NCBI GenBank assembly: GCA_025362495.1
Contig: JANYGI010000011.1
Span: 1-64,000, forward strand
Source of the DNA: Byssovorax sp.
Lineage (GTDB): Bacteria; Myxococcota_A; Polyangia; Polyangiales; Polyangiaceae
Direction of reading: 5' to 3'
Length of the DNA: 64,000 bases
Shown: one piece after another, positions 10,077 through 19,068 of the stretch
Position numbering within the stretch: position 1 is the stretch's first letter
Layout of the letters: each line of letters opens with the position of its first letter
Notes under the pieces: model-generated
The model's database searches: none
Told to the model about the DNA's origin: nothing
Seen by the model: only the letters and a program-made list of their open reading frames with translations
Program-made: the position numbers and the translations under genes

Positions 10077-11054
10077 TCATCTGGAAGCCGATTTCGAGAG
10101 GCCCGCGTCGAAATCGAACGCCACGGCGAGACGCGCTGCGTAATACGACGCGGCCTCTCCGCGCAGCGGCGTGGTGAGCGGAATGAGCACGCTCAACGCC
10201 GGCGCGACGCGGCCCAGCATGAAGCGAATGCTCGGCGACAGTGTCACCGAGGCGCGCTTGTCGTCGTCGAGCGCGGCGCTCACCTGGTAGACCTCCCACG
10301 CCTCGATGCCGAGGCCGATCTCCTTCGTCGCGCGGATGCCGAGGTAGAGCGTGGCGCGCGCCACGAAGTCCATCCGGTGCTCGATGATCTCTTCGTTGGT
10401 GAACGCGCCGCCGCCGGGCAGCGCGACGCGCTGCTCGCCGCGACGGAGAGGGCGCACCGCCACGGTGACGTCGAGCCCCTGACGGAACTGGAAGATGAAG
10501 CGGCCGACGATGTGACGGATGTCGAACCAGGGCCGCACCGTGAGAACACGATCGTTGAAGTACGACGCGTCCCAGGGGCGCACGACGCGCACCGTCTGGA
10601 GCACTTCGGAGTCGACCTCGTCGAGGCGGCGCGGCAACGGCAACACCACACCGAGGCCCGCGCCCGACGAGAGCCCGACGACGCTCGACCACAGGCCGCG
10701 CCCCCAGATCTCGGGGTTGCCGAAGAACAGACCATGTCCCACGCCGGGGACGGCGCCCGCGGCGATGTCGTGCGCGGCGCCGAGGTACCACTTGCGCGAC
10801 TGCACCGGGAATTCGAGCTCGTTGTGCGCGAACCACGCCGAGGCGCGCCCGCCGCTCGACAGGAGCGTCTTCGGATCGATGCTCGCGGCGGTGTACTCGA
10901 ACGTGTACGTGAGCGCCGGGTGCGCCAGCGCGGGCAACGTCGGCGGCGCGGGGGCGTCGAGCACGGCCTCGCGATCCTCGGCCGCAGCGGGGACCGCCGC
11001 GAGCGAAATTGTCGCGATTGCCGCGGCGAAAACGAGGGTTTGTGCGCGCGTCAC
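10077..11054 (-). CDS. Exported protein, probable outer-membrane beta-barrel
   Basis: 325 residues. A clear Sec signal peptide (MTRAQTLVFAAAIATISLAAVPAAA) ends near residue 25. The mature chain has alternating hydrophobic beta-strand patterns with many aromatics and ends in an amphipathic strand (YYAARLAVAFDFDAGL). This suggests a barrel of the transporter/MetA-pathway type, but no family name is certain. Its start overlaps the lpxC stop by four bases, so it is translated from the rseP-lpxC transcript. Placement in an envelope operon supports an outer-membrane location. Confidence 0.7.
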   Translation of the reverse strand: MTRAQTLVFAAAIATISLAAVPAAAEDREAVLDAPAPPTLPALAHPALTYTFEYTAASIDPKTLLSSGGRASAWFAHNELEFPVQSRKWYLGAAHDIAAGAVPGVGHGLFFGNPEIWGRGLWSSVVGLSSGAGLGVVLPLPRRLDEVDSEVLQTVRVVRPWDASYFNDRVLTVRPWFDIRHIVGRFIFQFRQGLDVTVAVRPLRRGEQRVALPGGGAFTNEEIIEHRMDFVARATLYLGIRATKEIGLGIEAWEVYQVSAALDDDKRASVTLSPSIRFMLGRVAPALSVLIPLTTPLRGEAASYYAARLAVAFDFDAGLSKSASR

Positions 11055-11896
11055 GCCGGGCTCCAGGCCAGCACGCCGAGGGCGAACGCCTCGGCGATGA
11101 CGGCGTGCGTGGCCGCGTGCCCGGGGCGCTGCGCGGTGATCGAGCCGCGCGGCGGGCCGCCGTGGATCGCGAGATCGCCGATCAGATCCAGCAGCTTGTG
11201 GCGCGCGGCCTCGCCTTCTTCAGCGGGCCTGCAGCCGGCGATCGCGCCGCCGTCGCCGTAGACGAGGACCGCGTCGAGATCGACGGCCGCGGCGCGCCCC
11301 GAGGCCAGCAGCGCCGCGTGCTCGTCGGCCCAGCCGAAGGTGCGCGCCGGCGCGATGCGCTCCACGAAGTCGCGCGCGTCACCGGCCCACGCGGCGGTCT
11401 CGCGACCGACGGGCGCGCGAAACTCCACGTCGACCCGCAGCGCGACGCCGGGATCACGCGCGAAGTCGTAGACCGCGTTGCCCCTTGAAATCGAGGCGTT
11501 TCGCGTGACGACGAGCGTGCGAGGCGCGGCCTCTTCGGCCGTGACGTCGAGCGCGAGGATCGCCTCGGCGAAGCGTCGCGCTCCGCCGTCGAGCAACGGC
11601 AGCTCATCATCGTCGATGGTGATCCGCACGCCGCTCGAGACGCCGAGCCCGCCGAGCGCGGCGAACAGGTGCTCGACGAGATCGACGCGGATGCGATCGT
11701 CAATCGACGCCAGCGTCACGCCGCGATCGGCGCGGGCCACGTGGAGCTCGGCGAGCGACGCCTCGGCTCCGCGCTGCGCGATCGTGATCGGCCCCGCGAC
11801 GGCTTCGAGGCCGACCGTCGCGGGCCCGCCTCGATGCAGCGCCACGCCGCGGAGGACGCGCGCGCCGGGACCTGAAGCCGCGTGGACCGCGCTCAC
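11051..11896 (-). CDS. lpxC: UDP-3-O-acyl-N-acetylglucosamine deacetylase (LpxC)
   Basis: 281 residues, slightly shorter than the 300-odd of E. coli. LpxC is the zinc enzyme of the first committed step of lipid A synthesis. The motif VEHL gives E75 and H76, HKLLDLIGD gives H233 and D237, and PGHA gives H260. These match the catalytic base, the three zinc ligands and the catalytic His of the family. ELPLLDGGA and ARTFGW are also diagnostic. It lies 21 bases after rseP and overlaps the next gene by four, so the three are one operon. Identity with lpxC is good, but sequence around the acyl tunnel is divergent. Confidence 0.88.
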   Translation of the reverse strand: MSAVHAASGPGARVLRGVALHRGGPATVGLEAVAGPITIAQRGAEASLAELHVARADRGVTLASIDDRIRVDLVEHLFAALGGLGVSSGVRITIDDDELPLLDGGARRFAEAILALDVTAEEAAPRTLVVTRNASISRGNAVYDFARDPGVALRVDVEFRAPVGRETAAWAGDARDFVERIAPARTFGWADEHAALLASGRAAAVDLDAVLVYGDGGAIAGCRPAEEGEAARHKLLDLIGDLAIHGGPPRGSITAQRPGHAATHAVIAEAFALGVLAWSPA

Positions 11897-11917
11897 GGCG
11901 ATCGCTCGCGGGCCCGG

Positions 11918-13066
11918 CTACTTCGCGCCGAAGATGTCGTTGGCGATCGTCACGTAGAACATCAGCCCGAGCATCATCACCATGCCGACGAGGTGGATGC
12001 TCTGCTCGATGCGCGCGTTGGGACGGCGCCGCGTCGTCGCCTCGTAGCCGAGAAACATCAACCGGCCGCCGTCGAGCGCGGGGAACGGCACGAGGTTGAA
12101 CGCGCCGAGGTACGCCGAGAGCGCGCCGAGGAACCCGAGTAGATCCGTGAGCCCACCGCGAGCGCGGCTCGCCGCTTCCTCGACGATGCCCACGGGGCCC
12201 GAGAGCCGCCCCTCGATCTTCCCGGCGATGAGCTCGCCCAGGTTCACGACGAGCATCTTCACGACCATCGGCGGCGTCTTCAGCGCGAGCATCGCGGCCT
12301 GACCCGTCGACACCGACTCGCGGCGCTCCATCATCCCGACGCCGATCTTGCCGTCGCCCTTCTTGTCGGGCGCCGGCGTCACCGTGAGCGTGACCCTCGC
12401 GCCGCCGCGCTCAACCACGATCGGGATCGCCTCGCTGGGGTGCTTGGAGATGACCTCGGCCATCTTCTTCCACTCCGTCACGGGGACGCTGTTGATCTCG
12501 ACGACCTTGTCGCCCGTCTTCATCCCGGCCGCAGCCGCGGGGCGGATCGGCAGCTCTTCGACCACGGCGATGTCGGTCGGGAGCGGCTTGCTCGGATCGG
12601 GCTCGATCAGGCGGCCACCGAAGAGGAACGCGAAGAAGAACAGCACCGACGCGAACAGGTAATTGGAGAGCGGCCCGCCGAACACCGTCGCGATGCGACC
12701 GAACAGGCTGGCGTTGGCGTAGCTGCCCTTGTCGTTGGGATCGATCTCCTCGAGCGGGTTCATCCCGTCGATTTGCACGTAGGCGAGGAACGGGATCATC
12801 GCGACCTGGTAGATGGTCGGCCCGTGCTTCTCGGGGTTGTGCTTCCACAGGCGGAGGCGGATCTTGTCGGCCGCCGTCGTGAACCAGAAGAAGCCGTCGC
12901 GCGGCACGATCTTGAAGAACGTGGGGCCGAAGCCGATGCTGAAGCGCGTGACGCGCATCCCGAAGGCGCGCGCCACGAAGAAGTGCCCCGCCTCGTGCAC
13001 GACCATCAGCAGCGCCAGGCCGAGTATCCCGACGAAGATCCAGCCGCCCTTCGCGAAAAAACTCAT
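11918..13066 (-). CDS. rseP: Site-2 protease RseP (M50 family)
   Basis: 382 residues. The first membrane helix carries the zinc motif HEAGH (H24, E25, H28). The C-terminal membrane part has FPALDGG with the third zinc ligand D332. A single PDZ domain (about residues 180-265, AAAAGMKTGDKVVEINSVPV) lies between; E. coli RseP has two. It cleaves transmembrane segments of anti-sigma factors and signal peptides in the inner membrane. First gene of the operon with lpxC. An ATG start with TAGACT nine bases upstream and no ribosome-binding site suggests a leaderless transcript. Confidence 0.93.
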   Translation of the reverse strand: MSFFAKGGWIFVGILGLALLMVVHEAGHFFVARAFGMRVTRFSIGFGPTFFKIVPRDGFFWFTTAADKIRLRLWKHNPEKHGPTIYQVAMIPFLAYVQIDGMNPLEEIDPNDKGSYANASLFGRIATVFGGPLSNYLFASVLFFFAFLFGGRLIEPDPSKPLPTDIAVVEELPIRPAAAAGMKTGDKVVEINSVPVTEWKKMAEVISKHPSEAIPIVVERGGARVTLTVTPAPDKKGDGKIGVGMMERRESVSTGQAAMLALKTPPMVVKMLVVNLGELIAGKIEGRLSGPVGIVEEAASRARGGLTDLLGFLGALSAYLGAFNLVPFPALDGGRLMFLGYEATTRRRPNARIEQSIHLVGMVMMLGLMFYVTIANDIFGAK

Positions 13067-13075
13067 CGTCGGGCG

Positions 13076-13081
13076 AGTCTA
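13076..13081 (-). promoter_or_regulatory. Leaderless-type -10 (TAGACT) of rseP-lpxC
   Basis: TAGACT on the minus strand, nine bases before the rseP ATG at 13066. Confidence 0.5.
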
Positions 13082-13117
13082 GCCGGAGGCTCCGAGCGGC
13101 GCACGTGTGGAGCGTGA

Positions 13118-13148
13118 AAACGCCAGAGTGCCTGTATTCACGGCGTTT
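13118..13148. repeat. Inverted repeat in the rseP / TonB-receptor divergent region
   Basis: AAACGCC (13118-13124) and GGCGTTT (13142-13148), 17 bases apart. It sits between two divergent promoters and could be an operator. No riboswitch core is recognisable in this 205-base region. Confidence 0.3.
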
Positions 13149-13271
13149 CCGGCGCGGTCGGGGCCTGCGGCTCGCTGTGCTCGACGGGACGACGAGCCGC
13201 CTCGACGGCCGCGCGTGCCGCCCGCCAGCGCCCTCGATCTCGCCGTCGATCCGTTCTACGCAGCCCCGGCC

Positions 13272-15278
13272 ATGCGGCGATCTCCTCCGATAGCGACCGC
13301 CGCCTTCGCGCTCCTCGCCGCCGCGGACGCGCGCGCCGACGCCCCGCGCGAGGATCCGATCGAGGTCACCGTCCACGGTTCGACGGCCGGCGGCTTCACC
13401 TCGCAGGTCTCGACCGACACCGCGCCGCGCGAGCCGATCGACGCCGCCTCGATGCTCGCCGAGCTCCCGAGCGTGCACGTGAGTCGCCTCGGATCCGACG
13501 GCTCGTTCGCGACGCTCTCGATCCGCGGATCGGCCTCGTCGCAGGTCGGCGTCGTCCTCGCGGGGATCCCGCTCACCAGCGCGGCCGATCCCTCGTTCGA
13601 CGTCGGATCGTTGCCGCTCTGGCCCGGCGCCACGTTCCGCGTGTACCGCGGCTTCGCGCCCGCGTCGCTCGGCACCACGGGCTACCTCGGCGGCGTGCTC
13701 TCGGTCGAAGCGCCGACCGCGGCGCTCGGGGCGCACACCGAGTCGTGGCTCGCGGCCGGCTCGTTCGGATCTCTCAAAGTGCGCGTCGGCGACACGCGCA
13801 AGGTGGGCTCCCTCCAGCTCGGCGGCGGCTTCTTCGCCTCGCGATCCGACGGCGATTTCACCTACGATCTGGCCGATCCCGTCACTGGCAAGCTCACCGA
13901 GCGCACGCGCACCAACGCGGGCCACGTCGCGGTCGGCGGCATCGAGCGCGTCGCGCTGGAGCGCCCGTGGGGCAGCGTCGGCGCGCTGGTCTACGCCGAC
14001 ACGCGCCGCCTCGGCGTCCCGGGATCGGCCGCGTACACCACCGAGTTCACGCGCCTCTCCACGTCGCGCGTCGTCGTCGGCGCCGACGCCTCGATTCACA
14101 CCGGCGCAACGGGCGCAGTGCGTCTCCTCGCGTGGGGGCGCCGCGAGACCTCGACGCTCGACGATCCGCGCCGCGAGCTCGACGCGACCCACACCACGTC
14201 GACGAGCAGCGAGACCCTCGCGACCGGCCTCTCCGCGGGCTGGCGTGGTCGACCGCATCCGTCGCTCACGGTCGACGTTCGCGTCGACGCGCGCGCCGAG
14301 CGCTTCGCTCCCAACGCGGGGGATCACGGCCTCCTCACGCTGCCCGCGCTGCGCCTCGCCGGCGGCGGCGGCGCCGAGATCGAGTGGCGCCCCGCCGATC
14401 GTCTCGCGATCACGGCCTCCGCGCGCCTCGACGCTCGCCGCGACGACGCCCCGGGATCGACTGGATTCGACGGCAAAACGCCTCTCGCCGCCCCCTCGGA
14501 CCTCGCGCCGAGCGGCCACCTCGGCGCCTCGTACCGCCTCGCCGACGCTGCGGTGATCTCCGCGCACGCGGGCGCCCTCGGTCGTCCACCGAGCTTCCAG
14601 GAGCTCTACGGCAACGGCGCTTCGCTGGTCGGCGACGCCGCCCTCCGGCCCGAGCGCGCCCTCTCGGCCGACGCGGGGATCCATGGAAGCCTCGGTGATC
14701 GCCGCGTTTCATTCGCCTACGAGGTCGTCTCGTTCGTCACGTCGGCGCGCGATCTGATCACCTTCGTCCCGCTCGGCATCGCCACCTTCAAGGCCGAGAA
14801 CATCGATCACGCGCTGCTCGCGGGGGCCGAGGTCTCGGCCTCGTTCACGGCGCGCGGCCTGCGATCGCAGGTGAGCTACACGTTCCTGTTCACGCGCAAC
14901 CAGAGCGGCAATCCGATCTCGGATGGCCGCCCGCTCGTGGGCCGGCCGCAGCAAGATCTCGCGTACGACGCCTCGTACCGCTTCGGCCCTGTCGGTCTTC
15001 GCTACGGCCTCGATGCGCTCGAGGGCGTCACGGCCAACACCGAGGGCACGCTGGTGATCCCGCCGCGCATCCTCCACGGCGCCGGGGCCTCGATCGAGCT
15101 CCCGCTCCGCATCCCGGTGCGCCTCGGCTTCGACGCCGAGAACCTCGCCGATCTCCGCACCATCCCGATCGCCTCGCACCAGCGCGGCAGCGTCACGCTC
15201 CCGTACAGCGAGTTCCCCGGGTTCCCGCTGCCAGGCCGCAGCTTCTGGCTCACCCTCCGCGTGCAAACCGCGCGCTGA
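13272..15278 (+). CDS. TonB-dependent receptor
   Basis: 668 residues from the ATG at 13272; upstream in-frame codons have no signal-peptide character. The signal peptide is short (MRRSPPIATAAFALLAAADARA). The plug domain follows (about 25-150) with MLAELPSVHVSRLG, SIRGSASSQVGVVLAGIPL and GATFRVYRGFAPASLGTTGYLGG. The rest is beta-barrel, with the typical FRAxxINH-like FKAENIDHALLAGAE and the late GRPLVGRPQQ. The last residues are LTLRVQTAR, not the usual terminal aromatic. Size and plug resemble BtuB/vitamin-B12-type receptors, but the substrate cannot be read. No TonB, ExbB or ExbD gene is adjacent. Confidence 0.85.
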   Translation: MRRSPPIATAAFALLAAADARADAPREDPIEVTVHGSTAGGFTSQVSTDTAPREPIDAASMLAELPSVHVSRLGSDGSFATLSIRGSASSQVGVVLAGIPLTSAADPSFDVGSLPLWPGATFRVYRGFAPASLGTTGYLGGVLSVEAPTAALGAHTESWLAAGSFGSLKVRVGDTRKVGSLQLGGGFFASRSDGDFTYDLADPVTGKLTERTRTNAGHVAVGGIERVALERPWGSVGALVYADTRRLGVPGSAAYTTEFTRLSTSRVVVGADASIHTGATGAVRLLAWGRRETSTLDDPRRELDATHTTSTSSETLATGLSAGWRGRPHPSLTVDVRVDARAERFAPNAGDHGLLTLPALRLAGGGGAEIEWRPADRLAITASARLDARRDDAPGSTGFDGKTPLAAPSDLAPSGHLGASYRLADAAVISAHAGALGRPPSFQELYGNGASLVGDAALRPERALSADAGIHGSLGDRRVSFAYEVVSFVTSARDLITFVPLGIATFKAENIDHALLAGAEVSASFTARGLRSQVSYTFLFTRNQSGNPISDGRPLVGRPQQDLAYDASYRFGPVGLRYGLDALEGVTANTEGTLVIPPRILHGAGASIELPLRIPVRLGFDAENLADLRTIPIASHQRGSVTLPYSEFPGFPLPGRSFWLTLRVQTAR

Positions 15279-15290
15279 AACGCGGCGAAA

Positions 15291-16691
15291 TCAGAAGCCG
15301 GCGCTGTCGACGCCGCCGTGCGGATCGCTGCTCTTGCCCTTCGGGGCCTTCGCCGACGCGCTGCTGCTCGGCGCCGTCGCGAGCGCCTTCTGCACCGGCG
15401 GCAGATCCGATGGTTGCAGCACCAACGATTTTGCCGCGTCGGCCTTGGCGCGCTCGTCGGCCTCGGCGTTGGCCTCGACCTTGAGCTGCGCGAACGACTG
15501 GTGCACGCGGGCCATGCTCGTCATCAGCGCGAAGCTGCTGCGCCCCGCGCACGCGACCAGCGGCGGGCGCAGGCGCAGGAACGCGAGCACGCCGGCGAGG
15601 CTCACCGCGGCGAGCAGCATCGCCACGCCGACCCAGGTCGACGACGAGCGGCGCCGCATCCGCTGCGTCGGGCGCCCGTCGGCCCACGGCCCCTGCGTAG
15701 TGCTGCCCGGCATCCCTGGAGGCGGCGGGATCGACTGCATGCGCAGGTACGGCGACGGCCCCGGCATCAGCGTCGGCACGCGCGGACCCATGCCCGGGAA
15801 CGTCCCGCTGTGCCGCGACGCCGCGGCCGCCTCGAGCAGCTCGGCCAGCTCGCGCGCCGTGCCGATGCGGTGGCCTCGCTCCTTCGTGAGGCAGCGATCG
15901 ATGATCTGTGACAGCTCCAGCGGGACGCCGGGCGCCTCCTCGATCGCCGGCTTGTGCGGCTTGGTGATGATCGAGAGCATCAGCGCGTTGTAGTTGGGCG
16001 CGTCGAACGGGACCGAGCCCGTGAGCGTCTCGTACAGGATCACGCCGAGCGACCACACGTCGCTGCGCCCGTCGATGTCGGCCTCGCCCTTGGCCTGCTC
16101 CGGGCTCATGTACGCGGGCGATCCGAGGACGGCGCCGGTCGTCGTCTTCACGAAGTCGCCCTTGCCCGGGGCCGTGGCCTTCGAGACGCCGAAGTCGAGC
16201 ACCTTGGGGATCACGTCGCCGCGATCGTCGAGCGCGAAGAAGATGTTCCCGGGCTTGAGATCGCGGTGAACGAGCCCACGAACGTGCGCCTCTTCGAGCC
16301 CGCGGCAGATGAACGCGAGCCAGGCCGCGGCCTCCCCCGGTCGGAACGTGCCGGAGCGCGCGAGCCGCTGATCGAAGCCTTCTCCTTCGAGCAGCTCCAT
16401 CACGAGGTACGGCGACGCGTCCTCGGCCTGGCCCATGTCGTAGACATCGACGACGGCGGGGTGCTTGATCTGCCCGCAGGCCCGCGCCTCGTGGAAGAAG
16501 CGGTGCAGCGCCTCTTTGTTCTGCGCCAGCGAGGGCAGCAGGAACTTGATCGCAAAATCGCGATCGGTGAGCTCGTTGCGCGCAGCCCACACGGATCCCA
16601 TCCCGCCCGCGCCGAGCAGGCGCAAGAGACGGTACTTCCCGGAGATCAACAATCCGGGATGCAGTTTGGGGGTCCCTTCTTCAGGGTCCAT
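15291..16691 (-). CDS. Membrane-anchored Ser/Thr protein kinase (Hanks type)
   Basis: 466 residues from the ATG at 16691. A GTG at 16715 would add eight residues, but a TACCGT -10 candidate overlaps that GTG, so the ATG fits better. The kinase domain (about 18-285) has the Gly loop LGAGGMGSV, K49 in AIK, HRDLKPGN with catalytic D144, DFG with D166, and SPAYMSPEQ. A single membrane helix lies at about 353-373. The extracytoplasmic tail is short and Lys/Ser-rich with no sensor domain I recognise. It convergently abuts the TonB-receptor gene. Confidence 0.92.
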   Translation of the reverse strand: MDPEEGTPKLHPGLLISGKYRLLRLLGAGGMGSVWAARNELTDRDFAIKFLLPSLAQNKEALHRFFHEARACGQIKHPAVVDVYDMGQAEDASPYLVMELLEGEGFDQRLARSGTFRPGEAAAWLAFICRGLEEAHVRGLVHRDLKPGNIFFALDDRGDVIPKVLDFGVSKATAPGKGDFVKTTTGAVLGSPAYMSPEQAKGEADIDGRSDVWSLGVILYETLTGSVPFDAPNYNALMLSIITKPHKPAIEEAPGVPLELSQIIDRCLTKERGHRIGTARELAELLEAAAASRHSGTFPGMGPRVPTLMPGPSPYLRMQSIPPPPGMPGSTTQGPWADGRPTQRMRRRSSSTWVGVAMLLAAVSLAGVLAFLRLRPPLVACAGRSSFALMTSMARVHQSFAQLKVEANAEADERAKADAAKSLVLQPSDLPPVQKALATAPSSSASAKAPKGKSSDPHGGVDSAGF

Positions 16692-16740
16692 GTCCAGCAG
16701 GTCTGCGTGTGCCACGGTAGAAAAGCGCCGCTAAAACGCG

Positions 16741-16766
16741 GGTACGATTTGGCGTACCTTGTACGC
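16741..16766. repeat. Three overlapping GTACG/CGTAC half-sites upstream of the kinase gene
   Basis: GGTACG (16741), CGTACC (16753) and GTACGC (16761-16766) give two overlapping palindromes. One is GCGTAC-CTT-GTACGC (16752-16766). They lie about 50-75 bases before the kinase start, a likely operator position. The rest of 16716-17006 shows nothing else. Confidence 0.35.
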
Positions 16767-17006
16767 AGTCGGGCGCCAAGGGATTCCCGAGACTAACGCG
16801 ATCGGGCGGACGCGGTCACCTTGATCGCGCGAAAATCCTCCGGGTTGCTCACTGCGCGCGCGCTCCCGGATCCCTGTCGATCCCCATCCGCGCCGCGAAC
16901 GCTCGCCCCACAAACGCGCGACAGGGCAGGCACTGCTGCCCGCCCCGCATCGATCCTCGATCGGCCGTGGAGCGAGCGCGAACGCCGCCTCACCCCGGCG
17001 CGAGAT

Positions 17007-18167
17007 CTACTTGCGCTGCTGGCCCGGCGCCTGGCCCTGCGCGCCCGCCGCGAGCTGCTGCTGCTGCTGCTGCAGGTACTGCGCGACCATGCGCGAGCGC
17101 TCGATCGCGAACTGCTTCACTTCCTTGTTGGGCGAGCCAGCGAGGGCGTTGAGCAGCTTGGTGACCTTCTCGATCTGACGCGACTGGAAGAGGGCCTCGA
17201 AGTAGTTGTTCGCCAGGCGAACGTCGCGGCTCATCTTCGCTTCGTGCGGCTGGAGCACCTTGATCACCGACTCGAGATCGCCCTTCTGCCCGTGCAGCGC
17301 CGAGAGGCAGAGGATCGCCAGCGGATCGTCGGGGGCCTTCGCGAGGGCCTTCTCGGCGTACTTCACGGCCTGATCGCGGGTCGCCTCGTCGTTGGCGTAA
17401 TAGCCCTGGATCGCGATGTATGGGGCCGCCGTCGTCTGACCGGCCGCGCGCTTCTCGAGCTCGGCGAGGGCCGCGTCTTCGCTGTCCTTCTGCTTGATGA
17501 ACTGGAACAGGTAGGCCCACGCGTCGATGCAGCCCGGGTCGATGGCGATCGCCTTGTCGACGAACTCGAGCTCCTTGTCCTGCTCCTTCTTCTGCTGGAA
17601 CAGCTTGGCGAGGTGGAGCGAAGGGTAGGGGTTGTCCTTCATCAGGTTCTGCGCGCCCTTGAGCGTGCCTTCGGCCTTGTCGAGCTTCTTCGGGTCCTCG
17701 GTGCCCTGCGAGAGCTGCGCGATGCCGAGCGCGAGCCAGTCGTCGCCCGTGCCGCCCTTGGCCACGATCTTCGAGAGGACCTGCTCGGCGCGGAGCAGGC
17801 GCTGGTGCTTGAGCAGCTCCTGGGCGTAAATCCGGCCGCGGTTGAGGTCGTCGGGCTGCTCGACCCAGTGCTTGTCGAGGCCGGCGAGCAGATCTTCGAG
17901 GCCGATGGCGATCGGGCGGCCCTGATCGTCCTGGACCTGCACCGCGGGCCCGTTGAAGCCGAGGAGCTTCCACATCATCTCGACCGTGATGGCGGCCGGG
18001 CCCTGCTCCATGAGCGCCGTCATCTCGTCGGTCGGCTTGTTCACGGGGATCACGATCAACGCGTTGCCCGGGACGCCGTTCGGGAACGCGCTCACCGGGG
18101 CGACGATGGCCGCTCCGCCCGAAATCTGAAGCCCCGCCACGCCGTTCTGTCCGTTCGTCGCTGCCAT
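17007..18167 (-). CDS. Tetratricopeptide-repeat protein
   Basis: 386 residues from the ATG at 18167, with GGGGAG upstream. There is no signal peptide, so it is cytoplasmic. Residues 1-130 form an unassigned domain (NALIVIPVNKPTDEMTALMEQ). From about 130 the chain is TPR-like helices (RIYAQELLKHQRLLRAEQVL, ELEFVDKAIAIDPGCIDAWA, AVKYAEKALAKAPDDPLAIL). The C-terminus is a Gln/Ala-rich tail. Probably a protein-interaction scaffold. A longer reading of the frame into 19211 covers the YdcF gene on the other strand and is not real. Confidence 0.75.
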   Translation of the reverse strand: MAATNGQNGVAGLQISGGAAIVAPVSAFPNGVPGNALIVIPVNKPTDEMTALMEQGPAAITVEMMWKLLGFNGPAVQVQDDQGRPIAIGLEDLLAGLDKHWVEQPDDLNRGRIYAQELLKHQRLLRAEQVLSKIVAKGGTGDDWLALGIAQLSQGTEDPKKLDKAEGTLKGAQNLMKDNPYPSLHLAKLFQQKKEQDKELEFVDKAIAIDPGCIDAWAYLFQFIKQKDSEDAALAELEKRAAGQTTAAPYIAIQGYYANDEATRDQAVKYAEKALAKAPDDPLAILCLSALHGQKGDLESVIKVLQPHEAKMSRDVRLANNYFEALFQSRQIEKVTKLLNALAGSPNKEVKQFAIERSRMVAQYLQQQQQQLAAGAQGQAPGQQRK

Positions 18168-18297
18168 GGTTCGCTCGCTCCCCGCGGGTGCCGTTCCGAC
18201 CAGGATCCCCCGGGAAATCGCGGCGAATGGCGCACGCGGCGAGGGGCCCAGTCGAAGGGCCGCGGACGCTAGCAGGCCCCGCGAAGACGAGCAATGG

Positions 18298-18303
18298 TAT
18301 CCT
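18298..18303 (+). promoter_or_regulatory. Leaderless-type -10 (TATCCT) of the YdcF-like gene
   Basis: TATCCT, 11 bases before the ATG at 18315, which supports that start over the earlier in-frame GTG at 18294. Confidence 0.45.
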
Positions 18304-18314
18304 CGCGGCCCTCG

Positions 18315-18950
18315 ATGCCGGACTCTTCGCCGCGCCGCACGTCCCCGCGCGCCCGCGTCGTCGACCTCGCTGCCCGCGTGCTCGGGTGGCCCCTGGCCTC
18401 CGTCGACGACACCCGCCTGACGGCCGACGCGATCGTGATCCTCGGCGCGCCGATGCGCCGCGACGGCACGCTCTCTCCGCAGGCCGACGAGCGGGTTCGG
18501 GTCGGCGTCGATCTCTTCCGAGCCGGCCTCGCCGCGGTGATCTGCGTCGTCGGCGGTCACTGCCCCGAGCCCCACGACGACGCGCTCGCCGAGGCCGAAG
18601 GCATGGCCCGCCTCGTCCGCGCCCTCGGCGTCCCCGAGAGCGCAATCCGCGTCGACCGCCTCTCGAACAGCACCGTCACCAACGCCGCGCGGGCCGCGGC
18701 GATCTTGCTGCCCGAGGGGCGCCGCCGCGTCTGGCTCGTCACCCAGCCGTTCCATCTTCGCCGCGCGCGCTTCCTCTTTCGTCGCGCCGGCTTCGAGGCG
18801 CTCGGCTGGCACATCGACGGAAGCGTTCAGTACCGACGCCCCGATCTCGCCCTCCGCTGGATCGCCCGCGAGTACGCCGCGTGGGCCCTCGCGCTCGCCC
18901 GCGCAGCCGCCGCGCCGCCCGCAAAACGGGCGCCGGGAGAGCGGATGTAA
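18315..18950 (+). CDS. YdcF-like protein (DUF218)
   Basis: 211 residues from the ATG at 18315. The DUF218 core is clear: ADAIVILGAPMRRDGTLSPQADERVRVGVDLF at the start, VVGGH, SNSTVTNAARAAAIL and VTQPFHLRRARFLFRRAGF. The family adopts a Rossmann-like fold, binds nucleotides or envelope precursors, and includes YdcF, SanA and ElyC. The protein has no convincing membrane helix, unlike ElyC. Substrate is unknown. Confidence 0.8.
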   Translation: MPDSSPRRTSPRARVVDLAARVLGWPLASVDDTRLTADAIVILGAPMRRDGTLSPQADERVRVGVDLFRAGLAAVICVVGGHCPEPHDDALAEAEGMARLVRALGVPESAIRVDRLSNSTVTNAARAAAILLPEGRRRVWLVTQPFHLRRARFLFRRAGFEALGWHIDGSVQYRRPDLALRWIAREYAAWALALARAAAAPPAKRAPGERM

Positions 18951-19068
18951 ACTCACCTCCTCGAAGCCTTTTTGCGCGGGAATACGCAGGCTTTTCACTA
19001 CCCGCGGCGGCGGGTGGATGGTATGTCTGGCGGCCTTCACCGGCATCCAAAACGGAGCTCGTACCCCC

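Noticed and set aside
13082-13271. Possible cobalamin riboswitch before the TonB receptor
   Set aside because: I could not find the conserved B12-box or core bases; only a simple inverted repeat.
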